Source: an uncultured Lachnospiraceae bacterium
GTDB taxonomy: Bacteria > Bacillota > Clostridia > Lachnospirales > Lachnospiraceae
Direction of reading: 5' to 3'
Assembly: GCA_947626395.1 (NCBI GenBank)
Contig: CANQRU010000007.1
Span: 1-64,000 of the forward strand
Length of the DNA stretch: 64,000 nucleotides
Below, piece after piece: positions 49,307-58,978 of this stretch (positions are counted from its first letter, which is position 1; every line of letters starts with the position of its first letter). The translations under genes were made by a program, and so were the position numbers. The notes under the pieces were generated by a model. It saw only the letters and a list, made by a program, of their open reading frames with translations. It ran no database searches and was not told the origin of the DNA.

Positions 49307-51982
49307 ATGCAGAAACAATTACTGAATGAAGGCTGGCAGATGCGGGAATACGGCGCGGGAGAGTATCTGAGCGCCGCGGTGCCCGGAAGCGTTTTTCTGG
49401 ATCTTCTGAAGAACGGGCGGATCGAGGATCCGTTTTACCGGGACAACGAACTTAAGACGCTGCCCTTAAGCGACCGGGATTACGAATACCGCACGGTGTT
49501 CGGCGTGTCGGAGGAGCTGCTGGGCTGCGACGAGGTGCTGCTGCATTTTGACGGCATCGACACGCTGGCCACGATCATGCTGAACGGCCAGGTAGTGGGA
49601 GAGGCGAAGAATATGCACCGGGTCTGGGAATTCCCGGTGAAGGGGATTCTCAGGCCGGACGGAAATGAACTCCATATCGTGTTCCATTCCCCGACGAAAT
49701 TCATCGCGGAGAGTTACGAGGAGAATCCGATTCCCGGCGACGCCAACGGCATGAAGGGCATGCCGCGGCTCAGGAAAGCCCACTGCATGTTCGGATGGGA
49801 CTGGGCGCCGCGGATCCCGGACTCGGGACTTTACCGGCCGGTGAGTCTGCTGGGGATTGAGAAGGCGCGGATTGACAGCGTCTATATCGAACAGAAGCAT
49901 GAAGACGGAAAGGTACGGCTTGCGCTGACGGTGGAGACGGAGACGGCCGGCGCGGCGGCAGCCCGCAGCGCGGTGAAAGCTGTGGCCGGAGCGGTGGTAG
50001 CGCTTGAATCGGATAAGGCTGCAGACGGAACAGCGCTTGCAGTGACCAAATCAATGCTTTCGCTTGAAGCAGAAAAAAACGCGGCGGCTGGGGCAGCTCC
50101 TGTATCCGCAGCGGCTGCATTTACTTACTGCGTGACTGTGACAGACCCGAACGGCTGCGAAACTGTTTATACGGACAGTCCGTCGGAGATCGTGATCGAG
50201 GATCCGCAGCTCTGGTGGCCCAACGGTCTGGGCGCGCAGCCGCTTTATACGGTGCGGGTGGAGTTGCTGGAGAGCGGATGCATAGAGGTCGGAGAATCGG
50301 CCGGACACACGGAAACTGGCAGCCGGGCGGATAAAAAAAGCGTGTCCGATACAGACTCCTGTGTCCTCGACACCTGGCAGCGCCGCATCGGCCTGCGGAC
50401 CATGACCATGCATCGGGTCAAAGACCAGTACGGCGAGAGCTTTGCGCACGAGGTCAACGGCGTGCCGTTCTTCGGCGTCGGCGCGGACTATATCCCGATG
50501 GACAGCCTGGTGGCCCGGGTGGACGCAGAGAAGACCAGGAAGTTCGTCGCAGCGGCGAAGGATGCCAATTTCAATGTGATGCGCGTCTGGGGCGGCGGCT
50601 ATTATCCCGATGATTTCTTCTTCGACGCCTGCGATGAATGCGGACTGGTCGTGTGGCAGGATTTCATGTTCGCCTGCTGCGTCTACGACCTGACGGAGGA
50701 TTTCGAGGCGAATATCACGGCGGAATTTATCGACAATGTGAAGCGGATCCGCCATCACGCCTCTCTGGGGCTCTGGTGCGGCAACAACGAGATGGAGCTG
50801 TTCCTTGCCGATGAAAAGAAGGTCTGGTGCGATAATCCAATCCGCTACAGCGATTATATCAAGATGTACGAGTACCTGATCCCGAAGGTGCTGAAGAAAT
50901 ACGATCCGCAGACCTATTACTGGCCAGCGAGCCCGTCCTGCGGCGGCGGCTTCGACAAGCCCAACGATGAGAACCGGGGCGACGTCCATTACTGGAAGGT
51001 ATGGCACGGCGGACTGCCGTTTTCCGCTTACCGGAGGCTGTTCCCGCGGTATATGTCGGAATTCGGCTTCGAGTCCCTGCCGGCGCTTAAGACGGTCGAG
51101 ACCTTCACGGAGCCGGAGGACCGGAATATTTTCTCCTACGTGATGGAGAAGCATCAGCGCTGCGCTTTCGGCAACGGTACGGTCATGCGCTATATGGAGC
51201 AGACCTATCTGTATCCGACCAGCCTGGACATGATCATTTACGGATCACAGCTGATGCAGGCGGAGGCGATGCGCAACGGCGTGGAGCATTTCCGGCGGAA
51301 CCGGGGACGCTGCATGGGCGCGGTGATCTGGCAGTTTAACGACTGCTGGCCGGTGGCCAGCTGGGCCATGGTGGATTATTTCGGACGCTGGAAAGCGGTC
51401 ATGTACTGCGCGAAACGGTTCTTCGCGCCGCTCCTTTTGTCCTGCGAGGAGGAGGGCATGCACACCCAGACGCCGAACCTGAATACCCAGCCCTTCGACT
51501 ATGAGAAATCCATCCGGCTCTGCGCGAACAATGAGACGCTCACGGAGCGGCAGGTGACGATTCGCTGGCAGCTTCGGGACGCTTCGGCGCGGATCCTTCG
51601 GGAAGAAAGCTGCGAGATGACCCTGGCGCCCATGTCGGCGACATGGCTTGACAAGGTGGAACTGCCGGATGCGGATGTATTTGAGAATTACGTGAGCTAC
51701 CAGATGGAGGCGGACGGCGAGATCGTATCGCAGGAGACGGTGCTGTTCTGTTTCCCGAAGTATTTCCATTTCCATAAGCCGGCGTTTGAGGTGAAGGTGG
51801 AAGGCGATGAGCTGGTCGTAAGCGCGGACTGCTTCGCGAAGGGCGTGCGGATCCTGAACGCGGACGACGATATGTGCCTGGAGGACAATTATTTCGATAT
51901 GAACGGCGGAACCCGGCGCGTGAAGATCGTTGAAGGGAAACCGGAGGGGATCACCGTCAGCAGCATATATGATATCCGTTAG
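49307..51982 (+). CDS. GH2 beta-mannosidase
   Basis: It is predicted to remove the beta-linked mannose, for example from the core of N-glycans. The 891-residue protein follows the beta-mannosidase pattern: N-terminal 'GWQMREYGAGEYLSAAVPGS', 'AHCMFGWDWAPRIPDSGLYRP', acid/base in 'WCGNNEMELF' (E495) and nucleophile in 'RYMSEFGFES' (E585). Two insertions stand out: an Ala-rich stretch at about residues 212-270 and a Ser/Asp-rich one at 328-353; both lie in the beta-sandwich region before the barrel. ATG 49307 follows GGAGAG. No signal peptide. It closes the glycan island and is followed by a terminator. Confidence 0.94.
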   Translation: MQKQLLNEGWQMREYGAGEYLSAAVPGSVFLDLLKNGRIEDPFYRDNELKTLPLSDRDYEYRTVFGVSEELLGCDEVLLHFDGIDTLATIMLNGQVVGEAKNMHRVWEFPVKGILRPDGNELHIVFHSPTKFIAESYEENPIPGDANGMKGMPRLRKAHCMFGWDWAPRIPDSGLYRPVSLLGIEKARIDSVYIEQKHEDGKVRLALTVETETAGAAAARSAVKAVAGAVVALESDKAADGTALAVTKSMLSLEAEKNAAAGAAPVSAAAAFTYCVTVTDPNGCETVYTDSPSEIVIEDPQLWWPNGLGAQPLYTVRVELLESGCIEVGESAGHTETGSRADKKSVSDTDSCVLDTWQRRIGLRTMTMHRVKDQYGESFAHEVNGVPFFGVGADYIPMDSLVARVDAEKTRKFVAAAKDANFNVMRVWGGGYYPDDFFFDACDECGLVVWQDFMFACCVYDLTEDFEANITAEFIDNVKRIRHHASLGLWCGNNEMELFLADEKKVWCDNPIRYSDYIKMYEYLIPKVLKKYDPQTYYWPASPSCGGGFDKPNDENRGDVHYWKVWHGGLPFSAYRRLFPRYMSEFGFESLPALKTVETFTEPEDRNIFSYVMEKHQRCAFGNGTVMRYMEQTYLYPTSLDMIIYGSQLMQAEAMRNGVEHFRRNRGRCMGAVIWQFNDCWPVASWAMVDYFGRWKAVMYCAKRFFAPLLLSCEEEGMHTQTPNLNTQPFDYEKSIRLCANNETLTERQVTIRWQLRDASARILREESCEMTLAPMSATWLDKVELPDADVFENYVSYQMEADGEIVSQETVLFCFPKYFHFHKPAFEVKVEGDELVVSADCFAKGVRILNADDDMCLEDNYFDMNGGTRRVKIVEGKPEGITVSSIYDIR

Positions 51983-52022
51983 ATCGTATTAGCAGTTATT
52001 TGTTGTTGAATTGTTTTGGATG

Positions 52023-52080
52023 AGAGCCGTTGCCCTGGAGGACACTTTGGATGCGTGCATTCCGGGGCGGCGGCTCTTTT
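52023..52080 (+). terminator. Terminator after beta-mannosidase
   Basis: AGAGCCG (52023-52029) pairs with CGGCTCT (52071-52077), extended inward by GCCC/GGGGC pairing, and is followed by TTT. The remaining spacer to 52224 shows nothing else I recognise. Confidence 0.65.
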
Positions 52081-52224
52081 GCTGGTGACAGATTTTTTAT
52101 GTCTGCAGCGGGGCAAATGAACGTTTATTCAACATACAATGATCCGCTGTTGCCAGTTCCCTGGTATCGATGCAGATGTTCGCTTCACTACACTGCCGTA
52201 TCACAAGTTTGTAAAAGAAAAGCG

Positions 52225-52253
52225 TTGACATTTGCATGGAATGGATTTATAAT
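52225..52253 (+). promoter_or_regulatory. Consensus sigma-A promoter for livJ
   Basis: Perfect TTGACA (52225-52230) and perfect TATAAT (52248-52253) with 17-base spacing: the strongest promoter in the window. The leader of about 95 bases holds three small stems: AGGAA/TTCCT near 52270, CGCA-ATTG-TGCG at 52300-52311, and TGCCGGA/TCCGGCA at 52312-52330. Confidence 0.9.
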
Positions 52254-52355
52254 GTTGAAAGTTTTTTGAGGAAATAGTTCCTTAAAAACTGACAAAAAAC
52301 GCAATTGTGCGTGCCGGAAACAGTCCGGCAAAGAAAGAATGAGGAGGAAACTATT

Positions 52356-53558
52356 ATGAAAAAGGCATTCGCATTAGGTATGGCGATTGTGATGGCCGCT
52401 TCTCTGACTGCCTGTGGCGGCGGTTCCGGAAGTACCACGACGACGGCCGCTTCTTCTGAGACCACGGCTGCAGCCGCTGACGGCGGCGCATCGGCCGGCG
52501 GCACACTGAAGATCGGCGTGATCGGACCGCTTACGGGCCCGGCGGCTGCTTACGGACAGGGCGTCCGCAACGCGGTAGAACTGGCTGTGAAGGAAGTGAA
52601 TGATGCCGGCGGTATCGGCGACGGGATCATGATCGAGATGAACGCGCAGGACGACGAGCATGACGCTCAGAAGTCTGTCAACGCGTACAATACCCTGAAG
52701 GACTGGGGCGTACAGATGATCATCGGATCCGTTACTTCCGCTCCCTGCATCGCGGTAGCTGCTGAGACCGAGGCTGACAATATGTTCCAGATCACTCCGT
52801 CCGGTTCCGCAGTCGAGTGCGTGGCCCCGGACAACGTGTTCCGTGTCTGCTTCGCTGACCCGGATCAGGGTTCTGCTGCCGCCCAGTACATCGGCGAGCA
52901 TAAGCTGGCTACGGATGTGGCTATCATTTACGACAGCTCCACCGAGTATTCCACCGGTATCCGCGAAGCGTTCGTGGAAGAGGCTGCCAACCAGGGCCTG
53001 AACATCGTTGCCGATGAAGCGTTCACCGCTGACAACGCGACCGATTTCTCCGTACAGCTGACCAAGGCGAAGGATGCCGGCGCTACGCTGGTGTTCTGCC
53101 CCTTCTATTATCAGGAGGCTTCCATCGTTCTGAGCCAGGCCGACTCCATGGGTTATGACCCGATCTTCTTCGGCGTGGACGGCATGGACGGTATCCTGTC
53201 TGTAGAGAATTTCGACACTTCCCTGGCTGAGGGCGTTATGCTGCTGACTCCGTTCTCCGCGACAGAGGAATCCAGCAAGGCGTTTACAGACGCGTATGTG
53301 GCCGCTTACGGCGAGACCCCGAACCAGTTCGCTGCCGACGCTTACGATGCGGTATACGCGATCAAGGCCGCGGTAGAGAAGAGCGGCGTTACGCCGGATA
53401 TGAGCGTTTCCGATATCTGCGAGGCGATGAAGACCGCTATGACGGAGATCACGATCGACGGTCTGACCGGCGCAGGCATGACCTGGAACGCGGCCGGCGA
53501 GCCCAATAAGGCTCCGAAGGCTGCTATGATCGTGGACGGCGTCTATGTGATGCAGTAA
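52356..53558 (+). CDS. livJ: Branched-chain amino acid ABC transporter binding lipoprotein
   Basis: The start is ATG 52356 after GAGGAGG. The 400-residue product has lipobox 'SLTAC' (C20), a Ser/Thr/Gly-rich linker and the periplasmic binding protein fold of the LivJ/LivK type: 'KIGVIGPLTGPAAAYGQGVRNAVELA', 'GVQMIIGSVTSAPCIAVA', 'FFGVDGMDGI'. The ligand is likely Leu/Ile/Val or a related compound; members of this family also bind other amides or aromatics. A consensus promoter upstream and a terminator downstream let it be expressed more than the rest of the transporter. Confidence 0.93.
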   Translation: MKKAFALGMAIVMAASLTACGGGSGSTTTTAASSETTAAAADGGASAGGTLKIGVIGPLTGPAAAYGQGVRNAVELAVKEVNDAGGIGDGIMIEMNAQDDEHDAQKSVNAYNTLKDWGVQMIIGSVTSAPCIAVAAETEADNMFQITPSGSAVECVAPDNVFRVCFADPDQGSAAAQYIGEHKLATDVAIIYDSSTEYSTGIREAFVEEAANQGLNIVADEAFTADNATDFSVQLTKAKDAGATLVFCPFYYQEASIVLSQADSMGYDPIFFGVDGMDGILSVENFDTSLAEGVMLLTPFSATEESSKAFTDAYVAAYGETPNQFAADAYDAVYAIKAAVEKSGVTPDMSVSDICEAMKTAMTEITIDGLTGAGMTWNAAGEPNKAPKAAMIVDGVYVMQ

Positions 53559-53619
53559 ATGACCGCGGTGCGGTTAGAGGATAAGTCAGTAATAAGATTG
53601 ATCAAATAAGATCCGACGT

Positions 53620-53649
53620 GGGGTCGCTGTAACAGGCGGCCCCATTTTG
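53620..53649 (+). terminator. Terminator between livJ and livH
   Basis: GGGGTCGC (53620-53627) pairs with GCGGCCCC (53636-53643) with one G-T pair, an 8-base loop, then ATTTT. Read-through would still reach livH. Confidence 0.75.
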
Positions 53650-53670
53650 TGGATTATTGCGTGAAAATTC

Positions 53671-53699
53671 TTGCGCGCCCTTTTTACATATGCTATAAT
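53671..53699 (+). promoter_or_regulatory. Promoter for livHMGF
   Basis: TTGCGC (53671-53676), 17 bases, perfect TATAAT (53694-53699). It makes the membrane and ATPase genes separable from livJ. A leader of about 140 bases with no evident gene precedes livH. Confidence 0.65.
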
Positions 53700-53847
53700 T
53701 TTATTTGATATTGTGTTTGACGTGGAAAGACATCTGTATGCACGGATGGGACATCGTGCAGAGGTTTTTGCAATATGCTATGCAGAAACTTTTGAGGAAA
53801 TGTCTGTGGGAGTTTTACGGAAGAATCCGAAGAGAGGGAGGACAGAT

Positions 53848-54729
53848 ATGGGATTTCTGTCATATTTTATCAGCGGCGTCAGCCTGGGGGCAGTCTACGC
53901 GATCATCGCCCTGGGCTACACCATGGTTTACGGTATCGCCAGAATGCTGAATTTCGCCCATGGTGACATCATCATGGTCGGTGGGTTCGTGATCTTCACG
54001 ATCGTGAGTACGCTGGGAATGCCGCCGCTTCTGGGCATCGTTGTAGCGGTAGCGGCATGTACGGTTCTGGGCGTGACGACGGAGCGGGTAGCTTACCGGC
54101 CGCTTCGCGAGGCGTCCTCTCTCGCGGTTCTGATCACGGCCATCGGCGTCAGCTACCTCCTTCAGAATATCGCGCTTCTGGTGTTCGGCTCCAATCCGCG
54201 GCAGTTCACGTCGGTCGTGACGCTGCCGAATCTGGTGCTGGCGGGGGGCGCGCTTACGATTTCTTCCACGACCATCGTGACGATCATCAGCTGTATCATC
54301 ATTATGGTTGCGCTGACCGCGTTTATCAATAAGACAAAGATCGGGCAAGCCATGCTGGCGGTCTCCGAGGACCGCGGCGCGGCGTCCCTGATGGGCATCG
54401 ATGTAAATAAGACCATCGCGGTGACATTTGCCATCGGTTCGGCCCTGGCAGCCATCGCCGGAGCACTGCTCTGTTCGGCGTACCCGTCCCTGACTCCCTA
54501 TACCGGTTCCATGCCCGGCATCAAGGCGTTCACGGCGGCTGTGTTCGGCGGCATCGGATCGATTCCGGGAGCGCTGATCGGCGGCATCATTCTGGGCGTC
54601 ATCGAGAACCTGTCAAAAGCGTATATTTCCTCCCAGCTGTCGGACGCGATCGTGTTCGCGGTGCTGATCATCGTGCTCCTGGTACGTCCCACCGGCATCC
54701 TGGGCAGGAAGATCAACGAGAAAGTGTAG
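53848..54729 (+). CDS. livH: Branched-chain amino acid ABC permease LivH
   Basis: The start is ATG 53848 after GGGAGG; the frame is open upstream to 53671 but that part overlaps the promoter. The 293-residue membrane protein begins 'FLSYFISGVSLGAVYAIIALGYTMVYGI' and has the 'LNFAHGDIIMVGGF' motif and about eight hydrophobic helices typical of LivH. It pairs with LivM. A second characteristic segment is 'EDRGAASLMGIDVN' in the ATPase-contact loop. Confidence 0.94.
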   Translation: MGFLSYFISGVSLGAVYAIIALGYTMVYGIARMLNFAHGDIIMVGGFVIFTIVSTLGMPPLLGIVVAVAACTVLGVTTERVAYRPLREASSLAVLITAIGVSYLLQNIALLVFGSNPRQFTSVVTLPNLVLAGGALTISSTTIVTIISCIIIMVALTAFINKTKIGQAMLAVSEDRGAASLMGIDVNKTIAVTFAIGSALAAIAGALLCSAYPSLTPYTGSMPGIKAFTAAVFGGIGSIPGALIGGIILGVIENLSKAYISSQLSDAIVFAVLIIVLLVRPTGILGRKINEKV

Positions 54730-54738
54730 GTGACGGAC

Positions 54739-55800
54739 ATGATGAAGAATAAAGTACGGATTCAAAATGCAGTCACCTACGGGATGGTCATCCTGTTCTG
54801 GGCGGTGATCCAGATCATGGATAAGACCGGTCATCTGAGCAGCCTGTTTAAGGGGCTTCTGGTTCCGCTCTGTATGTACGCGATCCTGGCGGTATCGCTG
54901 AATCTGACCGTGGGCATCCTGGGAGAGCTGAGCCTGGGTCACGCGGGATTCATGTGCCTGGGCGCGTTTTCCGGCGCGTTTCTGACCAACTGCCTGGAGA
55001 CGGCGGTTCCCAGCGTGGGACTGCGCTTCTTTCTGGCGCTGATCCTGGGCGCGCTGGTGGCGGGAGTCTTCGGTCTGCTGATCGGTATTCCGGTCCTGCG
55101 GCTGAAAGGTGACTATCTTGCTATTGTGACATTGGCTTTCGGCGAGATCATCAAGAACCTGATCAACGTCCTCTATGTGGGGCGTGACGCCAACGGGTTT
55201 CATTTTTCCATGAAAGATACCACCTCCCTCGGTATGGATAAGGAGACCGGGGTGGTTCTCATAAAGGGAGCGCAGGGCATTACTGGGACGCCGCGGGCGG
55301 CCACCTTTACGATTGGGATCCTTTTGCTTCTTCTGACGCTGTTTATCGTGCTGAACCTGATCCATTCCAGGACCGGGCGGGCGATCATGTCCATCCGCGA
55401 CAACCGGATCGCGGCAGAGTCCATCGGCATCAATATTACCAAATACAAGCTGATGGCATTCTCCATCTCGGCGGCCCTGGCGGGCATGGCCGGCGTGCTT
55501 TACGCCCACAGCCTGTCCACGCTGCAGGCTTCGTCCAACAACTTCGGCTACAATAAGTCGATCCTGATCCTGGTATTCGTGGTGCTGGGCGGCCTTGGCA
55601 ATATGCGCGGCTCCATCATCGCGGCCATGCTTCTGACGGCGCTGCCGGAACTGCTGCGCGGACTCAACGACTACCGTATGCTGATCTATGCCATCGTGCT
55701 GATCGTCATGACGATCTTCAATTCCAGCCCGAAGGCGATCGAGCTGAGAAGCGTGGTCATGAGCAGGCTGCGCGGCGGCGCGAAGAAGGAGGTGGCGTGA
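54739..55800 (+). CDS. livM: Branched-chain amino acid ABC permease LivM
   Basis: About 353 residues with eight or more hydrophobic helices. LivM features include 'LNLTVGILGELSLGHAGFMCLGAF' and the loop 'SIRDNRIAAESIGINITKYK', which contacts the ATPases. The start is ambiguous between ATG 54739 and ATG 54742 (AGGTGA upstream); an in-frame GTG at 54730 is less likely. It begins 9 bases after livH and its stop is next to the livG start, so the genes are translationally coupled. Confidence 0.93.
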   Translation: MMKNKVRIQNAVTYGMVILFWAVIQIMDKTGHLSSLFKGLLVPLCMYAILAVSLNLTVGILGELSLGHAGFMCLGAFSGAFLTNCLETAVPSVGLRFFLALILGALVAGVFGLLIGIPVLRLKGDYLAIVTLAFGEIIKNLINVLYVGRDANGFHFSMKDTTSLGMDKETGVVLIKGAQGITGTPRAATFTIGILLLLLTLFIVLNLIHSRTGRAIMSIRDNRIAAESIGINITKYKLMAFSISAALAGMAGVLYAHSLSTLQASSNNFGYNKSILILVFVVLGGLGNMRGSIIAAMLLTALPELLRGLNDYRMLIYAIVLIVMTIFNSSPKAIELRSVVMSRLRGGAKKEVA

Positions 55801-55801
55801 G

Positions 55802-56656
55802 ATGGCGGCAGATAACAAGTCTGTGAAAATGACGGGCGGCGCGGTGAAAAACGGCGCGTCCTCGGGACAGGCGGCCGGCACAAAAGATTCCGGCGCGGTT
55901 CCGACCCTGGAAGTTAAGAATCTCAGCATTTCCTTCGGCGGCCTGAAAGCCGTGGACGGTTTCAACGTGGTCATCGGGAAAGGCCAGCTCTACGGTCTGA
56001 TCGGTCCCAACGGCGCCGGCAAGACGACCGTATTCAATCTGCTGACCGGCGTATATAAGCCGGACACCGGCACGATTCTTCTGGACGGCAAGAACATTAC
56101 CGGCAAGAAGACCATCGAGATCAATCAGGAGGGCATCGCCAGGACATTCCAGAATATCCGCCTTTTCAAGGAACTGAGCGTTCTGGACAATGTCAAGGTG
56201 GGCCTGCACAATCATCACAAATATTCCACGCTGGAAGGTATTCTGCGTCTGCCGTCCTTCTATAAGGTCGAGAAGGAGATGAACGAGCGGGCGATGGAGC
56301 TTCTGTCCGTCTTCGATCTGGACAAGGAGTGCGATTACAAGGCGTCCAACCTTCCCTACGGCAAGCAGCGGAAGCTGGAGATCGCCAGGGCGCTGGCCAC
56401 GGATCCGAAGCTTCTGCTTCTGGACGAGCCTGCGGCCGGCATGAACCCCAACGAGACCGCGGAACTGATGGAGACCATCCGCTTCGTCCGGGAGAAATTC
56501 AACATGACGATCCTTCTGATCGAGCATGATATGAAGCTGGTGGCCGGCATCTGCGAGAGGCTGACGGTGCTGAATTTCGGCCAGGTGCTGACCCAGGGCG
56601 AGACCTCGGAAGTGCTGAACGACCGCCGCGTGATCACGGCGTATCTCGGAGAGTAG
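55802..56656 (+). CDS. livG: Branched-chain amino acid ABC ATPase LivG
   Basis: A 284-residue ABC ATPase with Walker A 'GPNGAGKTT', Q-loop 'FQNIRLF', Walker B 'LLLLDEPAAGMNP' and an H-loop histidine in 'LLIEHDM'. The signature region reads 'NLPYGKQRKLEIARAL', a usual LivG variant. The N-terminus carries an extra 30-residue Ala/Gly/Ser/Lys-rich stretch before the domain starts at 'LEVKNLSISFGG'. AGGAGG upstream overlaps the end of livM. Confidence 0.95.
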   Translation: MAADNKSVKMTGGAVKNGASSGQAAGTKDSGAVPTLEVKNLSISFGGLKAVDGFNVVIGKGQLYGLIGPNGAGKTTVFNLLTGVYKPDTGTILLDGKNITGKKTIEINQEGIARTFQNIRLFKELSVLDNVKVGLHNHHKYSTLEGILRLPSFYKVEKEMNERAMELLSVFDLDKECDYKASNLPYGKQRKLEIARALATDPKLLLLDEPAAGMNPNETAELMETIRFVREKFNMTILLIEHDMKLVAGICERLTVLNFGQVLTQGETSEVLNDRRVITAYLGE

Positions 56657-56667
56657 GAGGAGAGGAC

Positions 56668-57378
56668 ATGGCGATACTGGAAGTCAAGGATCTGGAAGTC
56701 TATTACGGCGTGATCCAGGCCATCAAGGGAATCTCCTTCGAAGTGAATCAGGGAGAGATCATCGCGCTGATCGGCGCGAACGGCGCCGGCAAGACCACGA
56801 CGCTGCAGACCATCACGGGACTGATCCCGGCCAAGGCCGGCAAGATCATTTATAACGGAACCGATATCACGAAGACGCCCGGCTATAAGCTGGTGTCCAT
56901 GGGCATCGCCCATGTGCCGGAAGGCAGGCGGGTGTTCGCGGAGATGACGGTTTTACAGAACCTGCGTATGGGCGCCTACACCCGTAAGGACAAGGCGGAG
57001 GTGGAAGAAACCTTAAAGAGCATCTACAAGCGTTTCCCGCGTCTTGAGGAGCGCAGGAACCAGCCGGCCGGTACCTTAAGCGGCGGCGAACAGCAGATGC
57101 TTGCCATGGGCCGTGCCCTGATGTCGCGGCCGAAGCTGATGCTGATGGACGAGCCGTCCATGGGCCTGTCGCCGATCTATGTGAACGAGATCTTCGACAT
57201 TATCAAGGAGATCCACAAAAGCGGCACCACGGTCCTTCTGGTGGAACAGAACGCGAAGAAGGCCCTGTCCATCGCCGATAAGGCGTATGTGCTGGAGACC
57301 GGGAAGATCGTCTTAAGCGGCGACGCCCGTGAGATGATGGACAACGAGCAGGTCAAGAAGGCATATCTAAGCGAATAA
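56668..57378 (+). CDS. livF: Branched-chain amino acid ABC ATPase LivF
   Basis: A 236-residue ABC ATPase with Walker A 'GANGAGKTT', signature 'LSGGEQQMLAMGRAL', Walker B 'LMLMDEPSMGLSP' and H-region 'VLLVEQNAKKAL', where the usual His is replaced as is typical for LivF. The start at ATG 56668 has AGGAGAGG upstream, 11 bases after livG. It is the last gene of the transporter; no strong terminator follows before the spoIVA promoter. Confidence 0.95.
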   Translation: MAILEVKDLEVYYGVIQAIKGISFEVNQGEIIALIGANGAGKTTTLQTITGLIPAKAGKIIYNGTDITKTPGYKLVSMGIAHVPEGRRVFAEMTVLQNLRMGAYTRKDKAEVEETLKSIYKRFPRLEERRNQPAGTLSGGEQQMLAMGRALMSRPKLMLMDEPSMGLSPIYVNEIFDIIKEIHKSGTTVLLVEQNAKKALSIADKAYVLETGKIVLSGDAREMMDNEQVKKAYLSE

Positions 57379-57383
57379 AACAG

Positions 57384-57413
57384 TCATACGATTTTCCCCT
57401 TGCTGCATATATT
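57384..57413 (+). promoter_or_regulatory. SigE-type sporulation promoter for spoIVA
   Basis: TCATACG (57384-57390) and CATATATT (57406-57413) are separated by 15 bases. The -10 fits the SigE pattern CATAnnnT and the -35 resembles its ATA-containing element. spoIVA is a classical SigE-controlled mother-cell gene. Confidence 0.6.
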
Positions 57414-57442
57414 TGTACCACCACAGCAAGGGGGTTATTTTT

Positions 57443-58918
57443 ATGGAAATGTATTCGGTATACCGGGATATCAAAGCCCGGACCGGTGGCGAGATCTATC
57501 TGGGTGTGGTCGGCCCGGTTCGCACCGGCAAGTCCACGTTTATCAAGAGATTCATGGAACTGATGGTACTCCCCAGCATGGAAGACGAGCATGCCAGGAC
57601 CCAGACCAGGGACGAACTGCCCCAGAGCGCTGCGGGCAAAATGATCATGACGACGGAACCCAAATTTATTCCGAAGGAAGCCGCGCAGATCAAACTGGAC
57701 GACGCGGTGTCCGCTAAGGTGCGCCTGATCGACTGCGTCGGCTTCATGGTGGACGGGGCCGCGGGGCATCTGGAAAATGACAGCGAGCGCCTGGTGAAGA
57801 CGCCCTGGTACGACTATCAGATCCCGTTCACAAAGGCGGCGGAGATCGGAACGCGGAAGGTGATCACGGATCACTCCACGATCGGCCTGGTGGTGACGAC
57901 GGACGGCAGTATCGGCGATATCAGGAGAGCGGCTTATGTGCCGGCGGAGGAGCAGACCATAGAGGAACTGAAGGAGATCGGGAAGCCGTTTCTGGTGCTT
58001 TTAAATTCCGTGAAGCCGTATTCGGACGAGACGGCGCAGCTGGCCGGGGAAATGGAGCAGAAATACGGCGTTTCCGTGCTTCCCGTTAACTGCGAACAGC
58101 TCAGGAAGGAAGACATTTTCCGGATCCTGCAGATGGTTCTGAATGAATTCCCGGTGACGCAGATGAATTTCCGGATCCCCAAATGGATGGAGATCCTGCC
58201 TGCGGATCACTGGCTGAAAGCCGGGGTGATTACGGCGGTAAAGGAACTGATGGGCAAGGTGACCCAGATGAAGGACGTAGCCGCGGCGCTTGCGTCGGCG
58301 GCTGCGGAGGCGGTGCGCGGGATGAAGGCGGATAAGATGGATCTCTCGGACGGAACGGTGGAAGTCGCCGTCGATGTGGACGACGGATATTATTATCAGA
58401 TCCTGAGCGATTATGTGGGAATGCCGATCGACGGCGAGTGGCAGCTGATGCAGACGCTTGGCGCCCTTGCGAAGATGAAGAAGGAATATGATAAGGTCCA
58501 GAACGCGCTGAGTCAGGTACGGCTGCGGGGTTACGGGGTGGTGACGCCGGAGAAGTCGGAGATCATCCTGGATGAGCCGCAGGTGATCCGCCACGGCAAC
58601 AAGTATGGCGTGAAAATGCGGGCGGAGGCGCCGTCGATCAATATGATCAAAGCCCATATCGAGACGGAGATTGCGCCGATCGTGGGGAGCCAGCAACAGG
58701 CGGAGGATCTGATCGCGTACATAAAGAAGAATGCGGCGGAGAGCGAGGATGGGATCTGGAAGACCAATATCTTCGGGAAGTCTATTGAGCAGATCGTGGA
58801 GGACGGGATTCAGGCGAAGGTGGCGCAGCTGACGGAGGATTGTCAGGTGAAGCTGCAGGATGCGCTGCAGAAGATCATTAATGACTCTAATGGGGGGATG
58901 ATCTGCATTATCATCTGA
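57443..58918 (+). CDS. spoIVA: Stage IV sporulation protein A
   Basis: The start is ATG 57443, 9 bases after AAGGGGG. The 491-residue length equals that of Bacillus SpoIVA. The Walker A motif is 'GPVRTGKST' (24-32), followed by 'DCVGFMVDGA' in the switch region; the middle and C-terminal domains end in 'DSNGGMICIII', matching the conserved hydrophobic SpoIVA tail that anchors it through SpoVM. SpoIVA is an ATPase that polymerises on the forespore surface as the base of the spore coat. Its presence marks the organism as an endospore former. It appears monocistronic. Confidence 0.97.
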   Translation: MEMYSVYRDIKARTGGEIYLGVVGPVRTGKSTFIKRFMELMVLPSMEDEHARTQTRDELPQSAAGKMIMTTEPKFIPKEAAQIKLDDAVSAKVRLIDCVGFMVDGAAGHLENDSERLVKTPWYDYQIPFTKAAEIGTRKVITDHSTIGLVVTTDGSIGDIRRAAYVPAEEQTIEELKEIGKPFLVLLNSVKPYSDETAQLAGEMEQKYGVSVLPVNCEQLRKEDIFRILQMVLNEFPVTQMNFRIPKWMEILPADHWLKAGVITAVKELMGKVTQMKDVAAALASAAAEAVRGMKADKMDLSDGTVEVAVDVDDGYYYQILSDYVGMPIDGEWQLMQTLGALAKMKKEYDKVQNALSQVRLRGYGVVTPEKSEIILDEPQVIRHGNKYGVKMRAEAPSINMIKAHIETEIAPIVGSQQQAEDLIAYIKKNAAESEDGIWKTNIFGKSIEQIVEDGIQAKVAQLTEDCQVKLQDALQKIINDSNGGMICIII

Positions 58919-58978
58919 GGGGATATGCAGAAGGTTGGTTGAGAGATTTACGGCCTGGGGTATGGTCGCGGGGGGTAC

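Noticed and set aside
54613..55974. Minus-strand open frame of 453 codons opposite livM/livG
   Set aside because: Overlaps two certain transporter genes; composition typical of antisense translation.
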